Counted from the first letter of the stretch, positions 34,440-46,376 are shown. The stretch is 64,000 nt of DNA from Stomorhina lunata (GCA_933228675.1 OW121741.1:81199919-81263918), one strand, 5' to 3'. Notes: generated by a model from the letters alone, not told the origin. Translations and numbers: made by a program.

Positions 34440-35880
34440 TCATTAATTTTCAATTAATGAATTTGAATATAGCGTAATCTTAAATCGTGGGTTTTCATAT
34501 GGTCCAATCTTAAATCGTGGTTCTTATATAGTTCAATTTAAGTCGTGGGTTCTTATATAGTTCAATTTAAATCGTGGGTTCTTATATAGTTCAATTTACA
34601 TCGTGGGTTCTTATATAGTCCTATTTTAATCGTGGGTTCTTATGTAGTCTTATCTTAAATCGTGAGTTCGTATATAGTCCAATCTTAAACCATGAATCTT
34701 AAATCGTGGGTTCGTATATTGTTTAATTTTAAGTCGTGGGTGCTTATATAATCCAATCTTAAATCGTGGGTTCTTATGTAGTCTTATCTTAAATCGTGGG
34801 TTCGTATATAGTCCAATCTTAAACCATGAATCTTAAATCGTGGGTTCGTATATAGTCCAATCTTAAACCATGAATCTTAAATCGTGAGTTCGTATATAGT
34901 CCAATCTTAAACCATGAATCTTAAATCGTGGGTTCGTATATAGTTTAATTTTAAGTCGTGGGTTCTTATATAATCCAATCTTAAATCGTGGGTTCTAATA
35001 TAGTCCAATCTTAAATCGTGGGTTCTTATATAGTCCAACCATAAATTGTAGTCCAATCTTAAATCGTAGGTTCTTATATAGTCCAATTTTAAATCGTGGG
35101 TTCTAATATAGTAAAATCTTACATCGTGGGTTCTTATATAGTCCAATCCTTAATAGTGGGTTCTTATATAGTACAATCTTAAATCGTGGGTTCTTTTATA
35201 ATCCAATCTGAAATTGTGAGTTCTTATATAGTCTTATCTTAAATCGTGGGTTCTTATAAAGTCCAATCTTAAATCGTGGGTTCTTATATAGTCCAATCTT
35301 TAATTGTAGATTCTTATATAGTCCGATCTTAAATCGTGGGTTCTTATATAATCCAATCTTAAATCGAAGGTTCTTATATAATCCAATATTAAATCGTGGG
35401 TTCTTATATAGTTTAATATTAAATCGTGGATTCTTATATAGTCCAATCTTAAATCGTGGGTTCTTATAAAGTCCAATCTTAAATCGTGGGTTCTTATATA
35501 GTTCAATCTTAAATCGTGGGTTTTTATATACTCCAATCTTAAATCATGAGTTCTAATATAGTCCAACCTTAAATCGTGGGATCTCATATAGTCAAATCTT
35601 AAATCATGGGTTCTTATATAGTTCAATCTTTAATCTTAAAACTTGGGTTCTTATATAGTCTATTCTTAATCGTGGGTTCTTATATAGTCTATTCATAAAT
35701 CGTGGGTTCTTATATAGTCCAATCTTAAATCATGAATCTTACATATAGTCCAATCTTAAATTGTAAATCTTAAATGGTGGGTTCTTATATAGTCCAATCT
35801 TAAGTCGTGGTTTCTTATATTGTCCAATCTTAAATCGTGGGTTCTAATATAGTCTAATCTTAAATCCTTGGTTCTTATAA
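34440..35880 (+). repeat. Core of the 30-bp satellite, about 48 regular units
   Basis: GGGTTCTTATATAGTCCAAT followed by CTTAAATCGT repeats with a 30-bp period, with minor variants such as 44-46-bp compound units containing CCATGAATCTTAAATCG. Because 30 is divisible by three, one minus-strand frame stays open and spells repeated DYIRTHDLRL (about 34907-35146 and 35300-35626); I treat this as a by-product. Confidence 0.92.
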
Positions 35881-36480
35881 AGCCTTCAATCCTATATAGA
35901 CCGATCTTAAATCTTGAATGTTTTTACAGTAAAATCTTGAAAAGTTGTAATTTTTTTTAATCCGGTCTTTATATTGTTAAACCTTTCATGGTGGGATTTT
36001 ATATAGTAAAATCTCTTGGATCGTGGGTTTATACAGTAAAATCTTGGAACGTGGGCTTGTATAGAATCTTAAATCGCTGGTTGTTATATAGTAAAACCTT
36101 TCATCAAAGGTCTCTGTATAAACAACTTATGAAATATTTGTCTCTATATAGTCCAGTTTTCAATAGATGAGTTTTTTTATACTCAAATCTTCAATTGTAT
36201 ATCTTTCTATATACATTCAAATCTTAAATTGTCTGTTCTTATATAGACAAACCTACCATCATGGTCTCTGTATAGTCCAATCTTGAAACGTTGGTCTTTT
36301 TCAATTAATTGGGTTTTTTATAATCCATTCGAATATTGTTTATTTTAAAATGTCGGTCAATTTTTAGTCCAATTTATAATTGTTTTGTTCAATATACAAT
36401 TGTTTACTTCAATCTTCAATAGTAGGTCATTAAATAGTACAATCTTCAATATTGGATCAATATAGATTTCAATATTCATT

Positions 36481-37544
36481 CGATTGAGCATCTTTGAATA
36501 TTTATTCCAGTTCAAACATGTTAATCCATATAGAAAAAAATTGTTAATCTTTATTCTCGAGCCTGTTTAAAGTCCAATATAAAATCGTTTTCATATGGAC
36601 AGGACTTATATACATATGTGGGCTTATATAAATCCTTAATTAACCCTTTCATGTCATTATTACAAGTCTTTATCACTTTTGGTTTTACCAATATGAGATG
36701 TTGCTTATAAGCAACATTTAGTTCATTTAAAAACGATTATTGTAATTTAATTTTTTCGTTTCTCGAGGTCTTCATGTACTCCAAAGTACACATGTAGATC
36801 CTTATAAAGTCGAATCTTGAACCTTATTAAATTGTTTATATTAAGTTCGTATCTCATTAGAATTATTCTCATCTCAGCCCACTGTGCAGAGGTACTTTTT
36901 TTACTTTTCGTTTACTTTTCGTCTCTCTGTGATTCTGCTCTGGTTTGTATAAGATTTTTTTTTTTATTTTGTTTGTTTCATTGTTTGTTAATTTTGTTAT
37001 TTTTAGTGATTTTCGTTTAAGTATTTCACAGATACTTAATAAAACATGAGTGACAGTTATGCGAAGCCGACAAATTTGTAATTGAAATTTATGTTTGTAC
37101 TTAAATATATTTATATTCATACACGGCTTTAATAAAGTACCTTTATATGTATGTATTTGTATGATTGACATATAAGTAGTACTTAAATATAGATACGTAT
37201 TTATGGGTCACAAGCAATAACAACCTAAGTCAAAAATAATATAAATTCCAGAAAAATCTCTTTTTAATTAAAATTAATAAGAATTGAGACATCTAATGAT
37301 AAAAAAAAAAATCTTCCAAAAAAGAACGGAAGAATAAGAAACATTTCTAAGACGACTTAAACGTTTAAAGCGTATTAATTTAACTCTCTATAATTATTTG
37401 ACTCTATTAAAAAGTTATATTTTTTATTTTTGGTTTAATTTTTAAATCATTCTCAAGTACTTGTTGTGGTATTTAAGTACCTTAAAGTGTACACTACACA
37501 ATGACAACAGCAGCCCATCAAAATTAAGTGCCATCGTTATCATT
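36481..37544. other. AT-rich stretch, no gene seen
   Basis: Only faint satellite-like phrases near the start. The open frames at 36817-37020 and 36869-37171 overlap on opposite strands, are low-complexity and have no recognisable domain. Confidence 0.45.
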
Positions 37545-37630
37545 GATAACATCATCATCATCATCATCAATTTTATCTCATCATCGGCATCAAAATCAAC
37601 ATGAAAATGAACAGCATCATCATCAACGTC
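37545..37630 (+). repeat. (CAT)n microsatellite, interrupted
   Basis: ATCATCATCATCATCATCA at about 37549 and shorter CATCATCATCAACG near 37613, in a CAT-rich context. Confidence 0.85.
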
Positions 37631-37906
37631 TTTTTCTGTTATCACTTGGTAACAGAATTACGATCTATTTATTTATTTTTTATATATTTAACCACAAAAA
37701 TTAAAGAGCACTCGATTGTATCAAGAAGAACAATGACACCAACAATAGACTCCCCATTAATGACAATATCTTATAAGCTCACAAAATGACCACAATGAGC
37801 TTGAGTAGATGATACAGTCGTGTTGCGTAAAGTAGCAAAAAAGCTAGAGCACCTAGATAAAGATAAAGTATTATTACATAGAACGACAAAATCAAATTTT
37901 TTTGAG

Positions 37907-38600
37907 TACACATGAGTAATGTTACCAGAATATGAAAATATTCTTAAAATAAAGAAATACGTGTCTCGGCGTAGCACGTCAGAATTTTAAGAAATCGATT
38001 TTAAAGATTTGAAGGACCGTGGAGGTTGACTTGTAACGTAAAACTATTATAAAAAGTTCTATAAAAATAGAATGGGTGAACAGATTTAAATGCTTGAGCC
38101 AGTTTTGAAAAGAGAATTAAATTTAGATTTGTTTTTCCGCTAGAGGGCGCTTTTTCATGTAAAATTAAATAATATCCAAAAAATGTACGAAATTCATTAA
38201 AAATACAATTCTGCAATTAGAAAAAATTAAAACAAGTGGTCCGGGATTTGCACCATATGTCGGTCGATCGTTCATTTACATTACATCGAATTACATTAAT
38301 TTTTTTGGATATTTATTAATTTAACATGACAATTAAAGCGCCATCTAGCGGTGTTTTAATTAAAATAAATCCAAATTTAATTCCCTTTTCAAAACTGGCT
38401 CTAGCTTTTAAATCGGTTCACCCATTCTATTTTTATATAACTTTTTATAATAGTATCACATTACAAATGAACCTCCATGGTCCTTCGAATCTTTAAAATC
38501 GATTTTCTTAAAATTCTGACGTGCTACAGCAAAACGCCTAGACACGTATTTCTTTATTTTAAGCCTATTTTCATATTCTGTTAACATTTCTCATGTGTAC
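37907..38600. mobile_element. Foldback element with ~300-bp inverted arms
   Basis: Arms 37907-about 38200 and about 38290-38600 are inverted copies. The tips are GTACACATGAG and CTCATGTGTAC. The arms share ACACGTATTTCTTTATTTTA, CAGAATTTTAAGAAATCGAT and the GCGCC-containing stretch near the centre. The ~90-bp loop is not repeated. No clear target duplication was found, and with one copy the class is open. Confidence 0.7.
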
Positions 38601-38639
38601 CAACCACTGTCGTACTGAGTTATAGTCGGAATTTCTAAA

Positions 38640-38906
38640 ATTAGTACTTTACTTCGTTATTTGTTCTTCATCGTGAATGTTTTATATATGAGCCTTGTCA
38701 GTAAACCTTTTTTTAATCGTGGTACTTTCATATATTTTAATCTTCATTGGAGAGTTTTAATATATGGTACTATATTCAAATGTTGGCCTTTTCAATCGTT
38801 TTATATCCGATCGACCTTGGCAAGTTTTAATATAGTCCTAGCAGATCCTGATATTAACTGTATATTATTCATTATAGCTCTTCTGTTGATTTTGATTGAT
38901 TTTTAG
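38640..38906 (+). repeat. Faint remnant of the 30-bp satellite
   Basis: TCGTGAATGTTTTATATATG, TCGTGGTACTTTCATATATT and TAATATAGTCCTAGC keep the order and spacing of the satellite unit. The 81-codon frame here is satellite-like sequence. Confidence 0.4.
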
Positions 38907-39109
38907 CGATGTTTTGATGGCTTTTGGTTTTGGATATATAATCTTACTAATTTGCTCCCTTTTATACTTTTTATACCATTTACCCGCTGAATTTTAATTT
39001 TCATTATTGATCTTTACGCATTTTCATAGAAGATATAATTTTATCGTTTGTAACCCCTACGTACGGTTTTGATACTTCTTCAATGTTAGTCAACCTCTCC
39101 GGCTTCATT

Positions 39110-39860
39110 AGTTTAAAAGATATGCAAAGTTTAAAAACAAAAACCTACCTTTGAATATTTGTTTCCATTTTTACCCTTTTTACCCGATTAATGGTAAAAG
39201 AACCAAACACATGTTCAATATTTGTTTCTATGTTTATTGGTTAAAAATGGTTTAAAAAAGTACAAAAAACGGTTTTTACCTCTATTAGTACCATTTTCCT
39301 TATTTTCGTAGCAGATTTAAATCCCATTTAAATTTTGTTTATATCGCTGTTAGTATCAGAAATATAAGACTACTAACTTTTTTCTTGTCTACCCTGTTTT
39401 ACAGCAAATACGTGTTTTTAATTTTAAGTGATGATCTCAGATTAATTTTATATTTATTTCTATTTCTTTAATTTTAGAATATATGTTACCGATTTTTCCC
39501 TTTTTTACACACTAAATAAAAAAGGTACTGATAACGTGTTTGATATTTTGTGTCTGACAACGACTTTTCTATAAATTTTATTTCTAGCTTTATTGATTCA
39601 AGCGATATCCAAAGATAATAAACAAAGAACCTAACCTTAAATTTACTTTCTCGGTACTAAATAGGTGTTTGATATATGTTTCATGTTTATCGAAGACGGA
39701 ACAACTATTGTTCCTATGTTTATAAGTTCAAAAGATACACATGGGTTAAGAAAAGAACCTTTTACCTCCTATTTATCCTGTTTTCCAAAAATTACGAATT
39801 AGGTATCTTCTTATTTTTGTAGTTAATCCAATCGCAATTTAAATTTAGATCCCACCGCGT
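39110..39860 (-). repeat. Decayed Helitron-like segment
   Basis: TACCCTTTTTACCCGATT, GTTTCTATGTTTATTGGTT and GTACCATTTTCC match, in reverse orientation, the GGTAAAAAGGG ... ATAGAAACAAAAT ... GGTACTTTTTT segment of copies H1 and H2. Neither end is preserved. Confidence 0.4.
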
Positions 39861-40769
39861 TTACTACGAACAGAGGTGCGGTCGGTTTGTATCATATTAC
39901 GAATTACACTATGACCGTAACTATTATTCAATTATTAGTCCAACTTACGCAGTTGCAGAAGTTTGTGTGCAGATTATTTCCAAAGGTAGCATATTCTAAA
40001 TCACATTTGAAGTACCAAATTTGAAACATAGTATAATCAGTCATATTTCCATTAATATAAGATTAATGTTAGGGGCATAGCTTGGGGTATAGTCGATTGG
40101 CATTTATATCACACAACAAACAATAGAGAATACTCGTTCCTTTTATTAAAATATTAGTGGGTTCCTTACTCTCTAGAGGGATGTGATAACACGAGCAATG
40201 TGAGCGTTATAAGATGGCATGGCACGGGTCGCATGATTGAAAAACTAGTAGAGCTATTGGTGGAACTAGTTTCCCCCACAAGAACATCGATAAATAAACT
40301 TAGGTGTCTCCGGAACATATAACCGAAAACCAGCTTGACCAGGATATGTAGGGGTTTTTTGTTGGATGTTAGAAATAAGAGGGGCTAAAGTTCGGCTAAA
40401 GTTAAAAGCGATAAAATAGCAAAACTTGTAGGTTAACTCAAGAGAGAAGACGAGCCAAAAGAGAAACAAATGATGCCGAATTTCCTTAAGTGGAGTAATA
40501 AATGCAGCGTGAATACCAGCAATTAACCGAGAAGTGACGCTCTGTACAAAGGGAAGACGCTTGGAAATGAACTGATAAGTAAGCTGAAGAAGCCCAAATA
40601 ACCAGCGAAACAGGTCGATCCAAAGACCTATATCGTAACATTAAAGAAATAGAAAGTCATAACCACTACAACTTAAATCCGTTTATGAATGAGCAGAGCG
40701 ATTACTTATTACTCTTTATTTATTACTCATAATTGCTGTCAACCACTCCAACTGAATACCCCAAAATAT
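39861..40769. other. Mixed stretch, no gene recognised
   Basis: Less AT-rich than its surroundings. A minus-strand frame (about 40469-40266, ending TPKFIYRCSCGGN) shows no domain I know. It may be upstream sequence of the LINE relic that follows, but I cannot show this. Confidence 0.35.
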
Positions 40770-40780
40770 GTGTAAGAATG

Positions 40781-41290
40781 ACAGCTGCAATCAAATCCGG
40801 AAAGTCTGCAAATCCTGATGGAATACCACCGGAATTATTAAAAGCCAACACAGCTTTATCAACATAGTTGATTGCGAAGTATTGGTCCTACGAAAGATTG
40901 CCAAATGATCTCAGAGAAGGTCTTATTATAAAACTACTGCAGGACTGTTCAACTTAATCTTCTTAACATTCGCATAACGACCATTGTCGAACCACGGCTA
41001 AGGCGCAAACAAGCAGGCTTTTAGACTTAACATCAAAAGTTTAAGGGTTACATTTTTACCTATTATTTATAGACTAAACGCGTATTTGATACATTTGAAC
41101 ACAGCACGATTTGGAAAGCTTTAAGTTGTAAAGGAGTGTTTAGGTAGAAGTTCCCCAAGGTTGAGTGCTGTCTGCACTTCTATTCAATATAATGCTTGAT
41201 GTTGTATTGAGTTATTCGGTGTCTGGGCAATATCGATTACGCTGATGACGTATGTCTTTAATCTCACCGTTCTTCTAGTATGCAGTCAAA
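40781..41290 (+). pseudogene. Non-LTR (LINE) reverse-transcriptase relic
   Basis: A LINE reverse transcriptase copies element RNA into DNA at the target site. The visible motifs are in the correct order: IKSGKSANPDGIPPELLKA (from about 40790; RT block with P-DGIP), then EVPQG.VLSALLFNIMLD (about 41147-41200, a stop replacing the usual Cys), then IDYADDVCL (about 41232-41258), where YADD is the catalytic box. The first two share a frame and the third is shifted. Stops include TAG about 40865-40867 and TGA in the second block. Most of the palm between the first and second blocks is lost or scrambled. The order and motifs suit a LINE; the clade is not decided. Non-functional. Confidence 0.7.
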
Positions 41291-41324
41291 AACGCAAACA
41301 TCAAAGTGCAAAAAATAAAAGGAG

Positions 41325-41700
41325 TGATCCCACAAAATTTCCTAAAATTTTGCAAACCTAGTTTTATATGGATAAGAAAAATTTAAAAACATTTCGAAAT
41401 CCGTTGACTCCTTGAGGTATCTACCTTGAACCCCAATTTTTTCACCTATATTTCTCTCAATGTACAAGTCGCAATTCTAAACGGCATTTGAAATTTAACA
41501 CACGTATATCATATATCATATGTTCAAAAAAGAGAAAAAGGTCCATTTGTTTTGGCTGAAATTCGTAGACACTTTGGTGTACCTGCCTTAGACCCCCATT
41601 TTTCACCTATTTTTGTTTTCCATGTACAAGTCGTAATTATCAACAGAATTTGATAAAATTATTAGTTGACCCAAAAAAGAGCACTACTAATTTTTGAAAT
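41325..41700 (-). repeat. ~130-bp tandem units, reverse of the 59.7-60.3 kb array
   Basis: ACCTTGAACCCCAATTTTTT near 41428 and CTTAGACCCCCATTTTTCAC near 41587, each followed by TGTACAAGTCG.AATT, are the complement of the GGGGGTCCAAGGCAGGTACC units at 59700-60340. About two to three units remain. Confidence 0.6.
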
Positions 41701-42168
41701 CTGTCGACTACTAGGGGTATCAGCGTTGGACTAACAATTTGATTAAAAAGTTAAACTACTGCACCACTTTTTACTTAAATAATGCGTAACAATTTATGTG
41801 ACTTTTTTCAGAAAATTTTGAACTTTGTTCACGATCGGTAAATTTAAAGAAGAGACTTTTGCCTTTTACGTGGTTATGGTGGGACCAACGAGCAAAACCG
41901 AGCCAACTTAGAAAAATGGAAACACTGAATTTTGTAGAGCTTTTTTGATTTCCTGATATCTCCTAAACTATGTACGAGATATAGTAATTTTCTTCTGCAG
42001 ACTTAATCCAAGGTTTTGTATCTTAATTAAATAGACATCAAGATTAAAGCTGTAAAACTATATTCGATGCATGAGCTACTGATTTTGATGAAAAATTTCA
42101 TCACTTTTCGTTTTAGAACATTGAGTACATTTCAATATCTTTTTATACTGATCCTTAATATCTAGATA

Positions 42169-42282
42169 GAACCGCGGTGGTATAGTAGATTAGTCATCCG
42201 CCTAGCATAGCAGAGGTCCTAAGTTCGATCCCCGGCTAGACCCACTTGAAAAAATTAATTTTCAAAAAAATGGTTCACCTCA
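42169..42282 (+). mobile_element. tRNA-derived SINE with complementary ends, copy 2
   Basis: GAACCGCGGTGGTATAGTAG (A-box region) is followed by CATCCGCCTAGCATAGCAG and AAGTTCGATCCCCGG (B-box). Then come ACCCACTTGAAAAAA, TTTTCAAAAAAA and the end TGGTTCACCTC. The tRNA-like head suggests a Pol III internal promoter. Confidence 0.7.
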
Positions 42283-42295
42283 TTATTAAGTATTA

Positions 42296-42945
42296 GCTAA
42301 GGGGGTAAAAAGGGAAAAAAATCTAAAACGTTATTTCTCCTAAAGTAATAAGTATATAAATACATTTTTACGTTTTGAACAGCTAAGAAAATAAGAGGAG
42401 GTGTTTGGTACTTTTTTAAAACTATGCACGATAGGGGGTAAAAAGGGTGAAAATAGTTTTTTTTTGTACTTTTGGTATTTTTTGATTTCAAAAGTCATAT
42501 AATGATAACTTAACTCATAAAGTAATTTGAATAGAAACAAAATATAAACTGCGTTTTAAAAAAATGTACAGAGTTCAATTGAAAAGAAAAATTTACCAAA
42601 TATGTATATGGAACTTTTTTGAAGTTAGAGCATAAAAAGGGGGAAAATTGGCAACGTTAAAACTTTCAAAGTAATAGGTATGGAAACAAAATTTAAATTG
42701 CGTCTTGATCAGCTGAAAAACTAATAGACGAGTTATTGGTACTTTTTGGGGAAAAGGCCGAGCAGAAATAATAATGTGTGAAAAATATTTTTGGTAATTT
42801 TTTTTACTGTTGAACAAATAAACTTAGAAACAAAAAGTGTATCACAAGTATATACTTTATAAAATAAAGTATATGAAAATTTTAAAATTTGCCTCAAATT
42901 TCTTATCATAAAACTACGAGCAAGGCTCGGTTGACCGAGCTACTA
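42296..42945 (+). mobile_element. Helitron-like element, internally deleted (copy H3)
   Basis: It begins inside the GGTAAAAAGGGAAAAAAATC segment and ends with TTATCATAAAACTACGAGC and the CGAGCAAGGCTCG hairpin. The 132-bp array present in H1, H2 and H4 is missing entirely, and the GGTAAAAAGGG region is partly duplicated. Confidence 0.6.
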
Positions 42946-44942
42946 TGTATGTAATATCTAGACTTTTCTCTATAGAACTGCATCATTAGATTTTCAAAAC
43001 CGGTGGTCAAAAAATGAAATACCAAAGTATGTCGTGCTGCATTAAGAAAACTCACTTAATGATCCAACTCTATACTCTTTTATCGTAACTACTTTGGAAT
43101 ATGTTTTGACGATATCAGAAAACTCGTTAACGAAAGTCAGACGTTCTTACGCCATACACGTATATCTGTTAGAGCTTATCCCTTCGAGATCATTTTGCCG
43201 TATACCGAACATCACACAACAGTAAAAATTCTTTATCGAGCCATACAGTTCGTATGAGGATTAGCTTGCCGCTAGTCGTAATATTGGAAAGTTCAAATTA
43301 TATGTCTATAAAACTCTACTTAATCTATCCCATCTATACCCCAACCTATTTTTCTAGTTCCAACACAATACATAGTATAAGTAGGGATTGTCCCCTAAAT
43401 GAAGCTCTTATATAAAAAAAACTCAAAAGCTACTCTCTTACAGAAAATCTTCTTTAAAATATATCATTTCACTTACCTTTTCAAAATTTCTTGCTGGAAA
43501 ATTTTTTATTGTTAATAAAATTTCCTAATAACTTTAATTATTTAATTTCCTTAAACGATATACTATTTTTCTTTCACTTTGTTATTTATAGCACTATAAT
43601 TTGGCTCACAACTGTTAAATTGGCAAGTGGGTAATTGAATGATTCTCTGTTGTCTGCCTGCCTGCATATACTCAAGTAATCACACTCTTCTCTAATGACG
43701 GCATCAGATTTAATATTTTGATTTGAGGAACCGACAACAGCAACAACAACACAAAGAAATTCGACTAATTAAGTTTGTATTGCAGACAAAAGAATGCGGG
43801 CGTAAGACCGTTAAATATTAAATTACCGCCGTTACATTTGAATAATTTAGAAACAAAACAAAAGATTTCAAATTAAACAACTTATGCGTTTGTATTTGGG
43901 TATTTAGATAATTCTTTTTTGTTTAAACTTTTACTTTTTTTAAATATTTCTTTTTTTGTTGTTGCTTTTCTTAACTAAAAATTGTTGCATATAAATTGTT
44001 TTCTGAAAACACAAGCAATTGATTTTTGTTTTAAATGGTTGTGGGATTTTTTGTTGAAAGACTAACAAATTGTATAATTTTTTTTTTTACACTTTTTTTG
44101 CTTTAAATTTTGTTTAACATAAAAGAATGCAATTTTTCGCTATTTTAAGCTTTTCATTTGCTTTAGACTTTTTTTCAATTTAATTTTTTTTTTCTTTTGA
44201 AATCTCAATCTTATCAATTTGTTTTACAAATTGCATTTATTTCAAAACAACAATTTTTTTGCAACTTTTCTTTGTAATTATCATTTTGTAAAGAAAACTT
44301 TTTTTTCAATTTTAAATCTTTATTATCACTGACATTTTTTTTTCCAAAACGACTTGTTAAAATTTTAATTATTTAAGACTTTATTACATACAACTCATAC
44401 ATTTAATACAACAAAAAAACTTTTTAAATTACACCACAAAGAATAAAACTGATTTCAATATCTTCTTTTTTTTTGCCTGAATTTATTACGCTAAAATATT
44501 TACTTTAATATTCTTTTATTTATTTTTTGCAAACATTCTTCGTTCGTTGTTGTTTATTAATTTTGTAGGATTTCAAACAAAAAGAAATTACTTTCCGTTT
44601 CCGTTTGTAGCACGTCTTTTCGTATGGAGAGTTTCTGAATAACTGTTTTGTTGTCTGATTTGAATTGAAATTCATTTTATTTCTTCTTTGGTTTTGAGTG
44701 AATTACTCTGGGGGTTCACTTGTTCATTTTTCTGCTTTTATTTGCTTGTGGTCTCAATGATTTTACTAGAGCAAATGAATAATTTGAGTGATTTGAAATT
44801 GTTTTAAAAGAGCTTTGACGGAATATTTAAATGAGACTGAATTCTAAAATATTGAGGTAGGTTTTGTTTATAAGGCCTCAATTTTGGTACAATTATAATG
44901 CAGTTCATACAATTTTAGCATAAATATAAGACCATAGTAGGA
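42946..44942. other. AT-rich stretch, no gene recognised
   Basis: 43020-43340 has one frame reading NIGKFKLYVYKTLLNLSHLY, which vaguely resembles the C-terminal tail of some LINE ORF2 proteins, but it is too short to call. The remainder (43480-44900) is extremely A/T-rich, with many poly-T runs and no frame. Confidence 0.4.
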
Positions 44943-46208
44943 CCCAGTAAAACTTTTCATTACCAAATAATGAGTTAAACAGTTAAACTATTGAACACGA
45001 ACTACTTACTCATTCGCTGTTTAAGTCATTACATTAACATGGGGATGTCATTGGAGGCAAGTACTTACCAATTGCAGAAAAGTAATGACTTGGGTAAGCA
45101 ATTTGAAAGCAACAACAACAACAGCAACAACTTTTTTATTGTTGTTTTATTAAAAACATATATTTTTAAACGAAATACAAAATTTTTTTATGATCCCATG
45201 GGGGCTCGAACCCAGACCCTCCGACTGCTAGGCAGAGACTCTTCCACTGAGCTACTTCATATGTTGAAAACTTAGCAGCTTATAATTAATATAAACAATT
45301 TTTATTTTTAGATCCAAAATCATGTGAAAATAACTTTGTTTTTCCCTGCTTTTTTTTTTGCTTTGTTGTAATTTTTGGAAAAATATTTTTACACGATTTT
45401 TTGTAATTATTTTAAAACTTTTTTAAAATTATTTTAAAACTTAAACAATTTAAATCTTCTTTTTTGTATAAGTTTTTACATAAGATTGACTCTTACTTAC
45501 TTAAATGTTACAACCTGTTAAGGTCAAAGTCCGAGCATATTTTAGAATTCCATGGATTTCGATCTTGTGCGAATATTCTCCAATTTTATAGGCCAAGCTT
45601 TGAAAAATGTTCCTCTACTTAGGTAGTGGGACATTTCAATTCTAATTTTATCATCTTCATTGTATTTTTTTTTTCAAGAGAGGGTTACTAGCCCGTAATC
45701 ATAACCCATTTTTATCGATCTTATGGGACAACTCTCGGAACATGTTAACTCACAATATTAATGGGTGTTAAACTAGCTCCCCGGGTGATACCATGAGGAG
45801 GTGTGTGTCCACAGTTGAGATGAAGGATGACCCAGATAAGTTGGGCTTACCAAGTTAAGACCAATTAGATTCGTGTTTGGTATTCAACATCCCCTACATA
45901 ATCAAAATTGACTCATGATGGTATTTTTTCATTAACGTGAGTTAGTTTTACAAATTTTTTTTACAGAAGATAATATTTAAGTTCTAAAAATTCAAAAATC
46001 ATTTAAAAAGACTCTTTTAATTAAAAAAAAAATTAAAAAAAGTTGTTGCCCTTGGTGGGATTTGAACCGGGGCCATTCAGTTTAAATTACCATCTTAATT
46101 ACAAATAAGTACTTCTGTAATAACTTATTATTTATTCGGATGGTATGTTGTAGTCGTTGCAAGGTAACCAGTTATCAGAGTACTTGCCATTACCAAAGTT
46201 TTGCTGGG
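44943..46208 (+). mobile_element. CCCAG element carrying tRNA-derived modules, copy B
   Basis: Same structure as copy A, nearly identical over its length, but with a complete tRNA-like module and an additional 12-bp repeat of TTTTAAAATTATTTTAAAAC. The ends are CCCAGTAAAACTTTTCATTA and AAAGTTTTGCTGGG, flanked by GA on both sides (44941-44942 and 46209-46210). Confidence 0.85.
45191..45262 (-). pseudogene. tRNA-like sequence in CCCAG element B
   Basis: On the minus strand it shows TAGCTCAGTGGAAGAGTCTC (A-box), TGCCTAGCAGTCGGAG (anticodon-arm-like), and GGGTTCGAGCCCCCATGGG (B-box and 3' side). It matches the A- and B-box consensus well and has about the right spacing (~72 nt), but the acceptor and T stems do not pair fully, so a working tRNA is unlikely. 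It may still act as a Pol III promoter. Confidence 0.7.
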
Positions 46209-46264
46209 GAGTTATATGTTTTAGTTTAAAAATTATTTTTGTAAACTAAACTATGATAATCGCT

Positions 46265-46376
46265 GTGAACCGCCGTGGTATAGCAGGTTAGTCATCCGCC
46301 TAGCATACTAGAGGTCCCAAGTTCCATCCCTGGCCAACTTGAAAAAAATTAATTTTCAAAAAAGCGGCGGTTCGCC
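46265..46376 (+). mobile_element. tRNA-derived SINE with complementary ends, copy 3
   Basis: GTGAACCGCCGTGGTATAGC at the 5' end and GCGGCGGTTCGCC at the 3' end are almost perfectly complementary over 11-12 bp. Inside are a tRNA-like A-box (TGGTATAGCAGGTTAG) and a mutated B-box (GTTCCATCCC). The spacer is ACTTGAAAAAAATTAATTTTC. Confidence 0.7.

Larger units (their letters stand above)
25640..36480 (+). repeat. Old ~30-bp satellite domain, interrupted by many insertions
   Basis: Degenerate copies of a 28-31-bp unit (TATATAGTCCAATCTTAAAT, then CGTGGGTTCT) can be followed in every gap between mobile elements: 25640-25783, 26997-27535, 27787-28024, 28280-28316, 29160-29300, 31540-31791, 31939-32035 and 33590-36480. 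Elements found inside include a CCCAG element, three 247-bp-family MITEs, a hAT MITE, a DD41D mariner and a Helitron-like element. A faint remnant persists at 38640-38900. The 3' part (34440-35880) is the most regular. The array keeps going on both sides of each insertion, so the insertions are younger than the satellite. Confidence 0.8.

Noticed and set aside
34907..35626. Minus-strand open frames of 79 and 108 codons made of DYIRTHDLRL repeats
   Set aside because: They follow directly from the 30-bp satellite unit, whose length is a multiple of three; there is no start context, signal or non-repeat part.
36817..37171. Overlapping opposite-strand frames with a hydrophobic Leu/Phe-rich product
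   Set aside because: Low complexity, no start context or domain; probably T-rich DNA read in frame.
43020..43340. LINE ORF2 C-terminal tail
   Set aside because: Only a short stretch (NIGKFKLYVYKTL) resembles it, and the frame is broken; too little to call.
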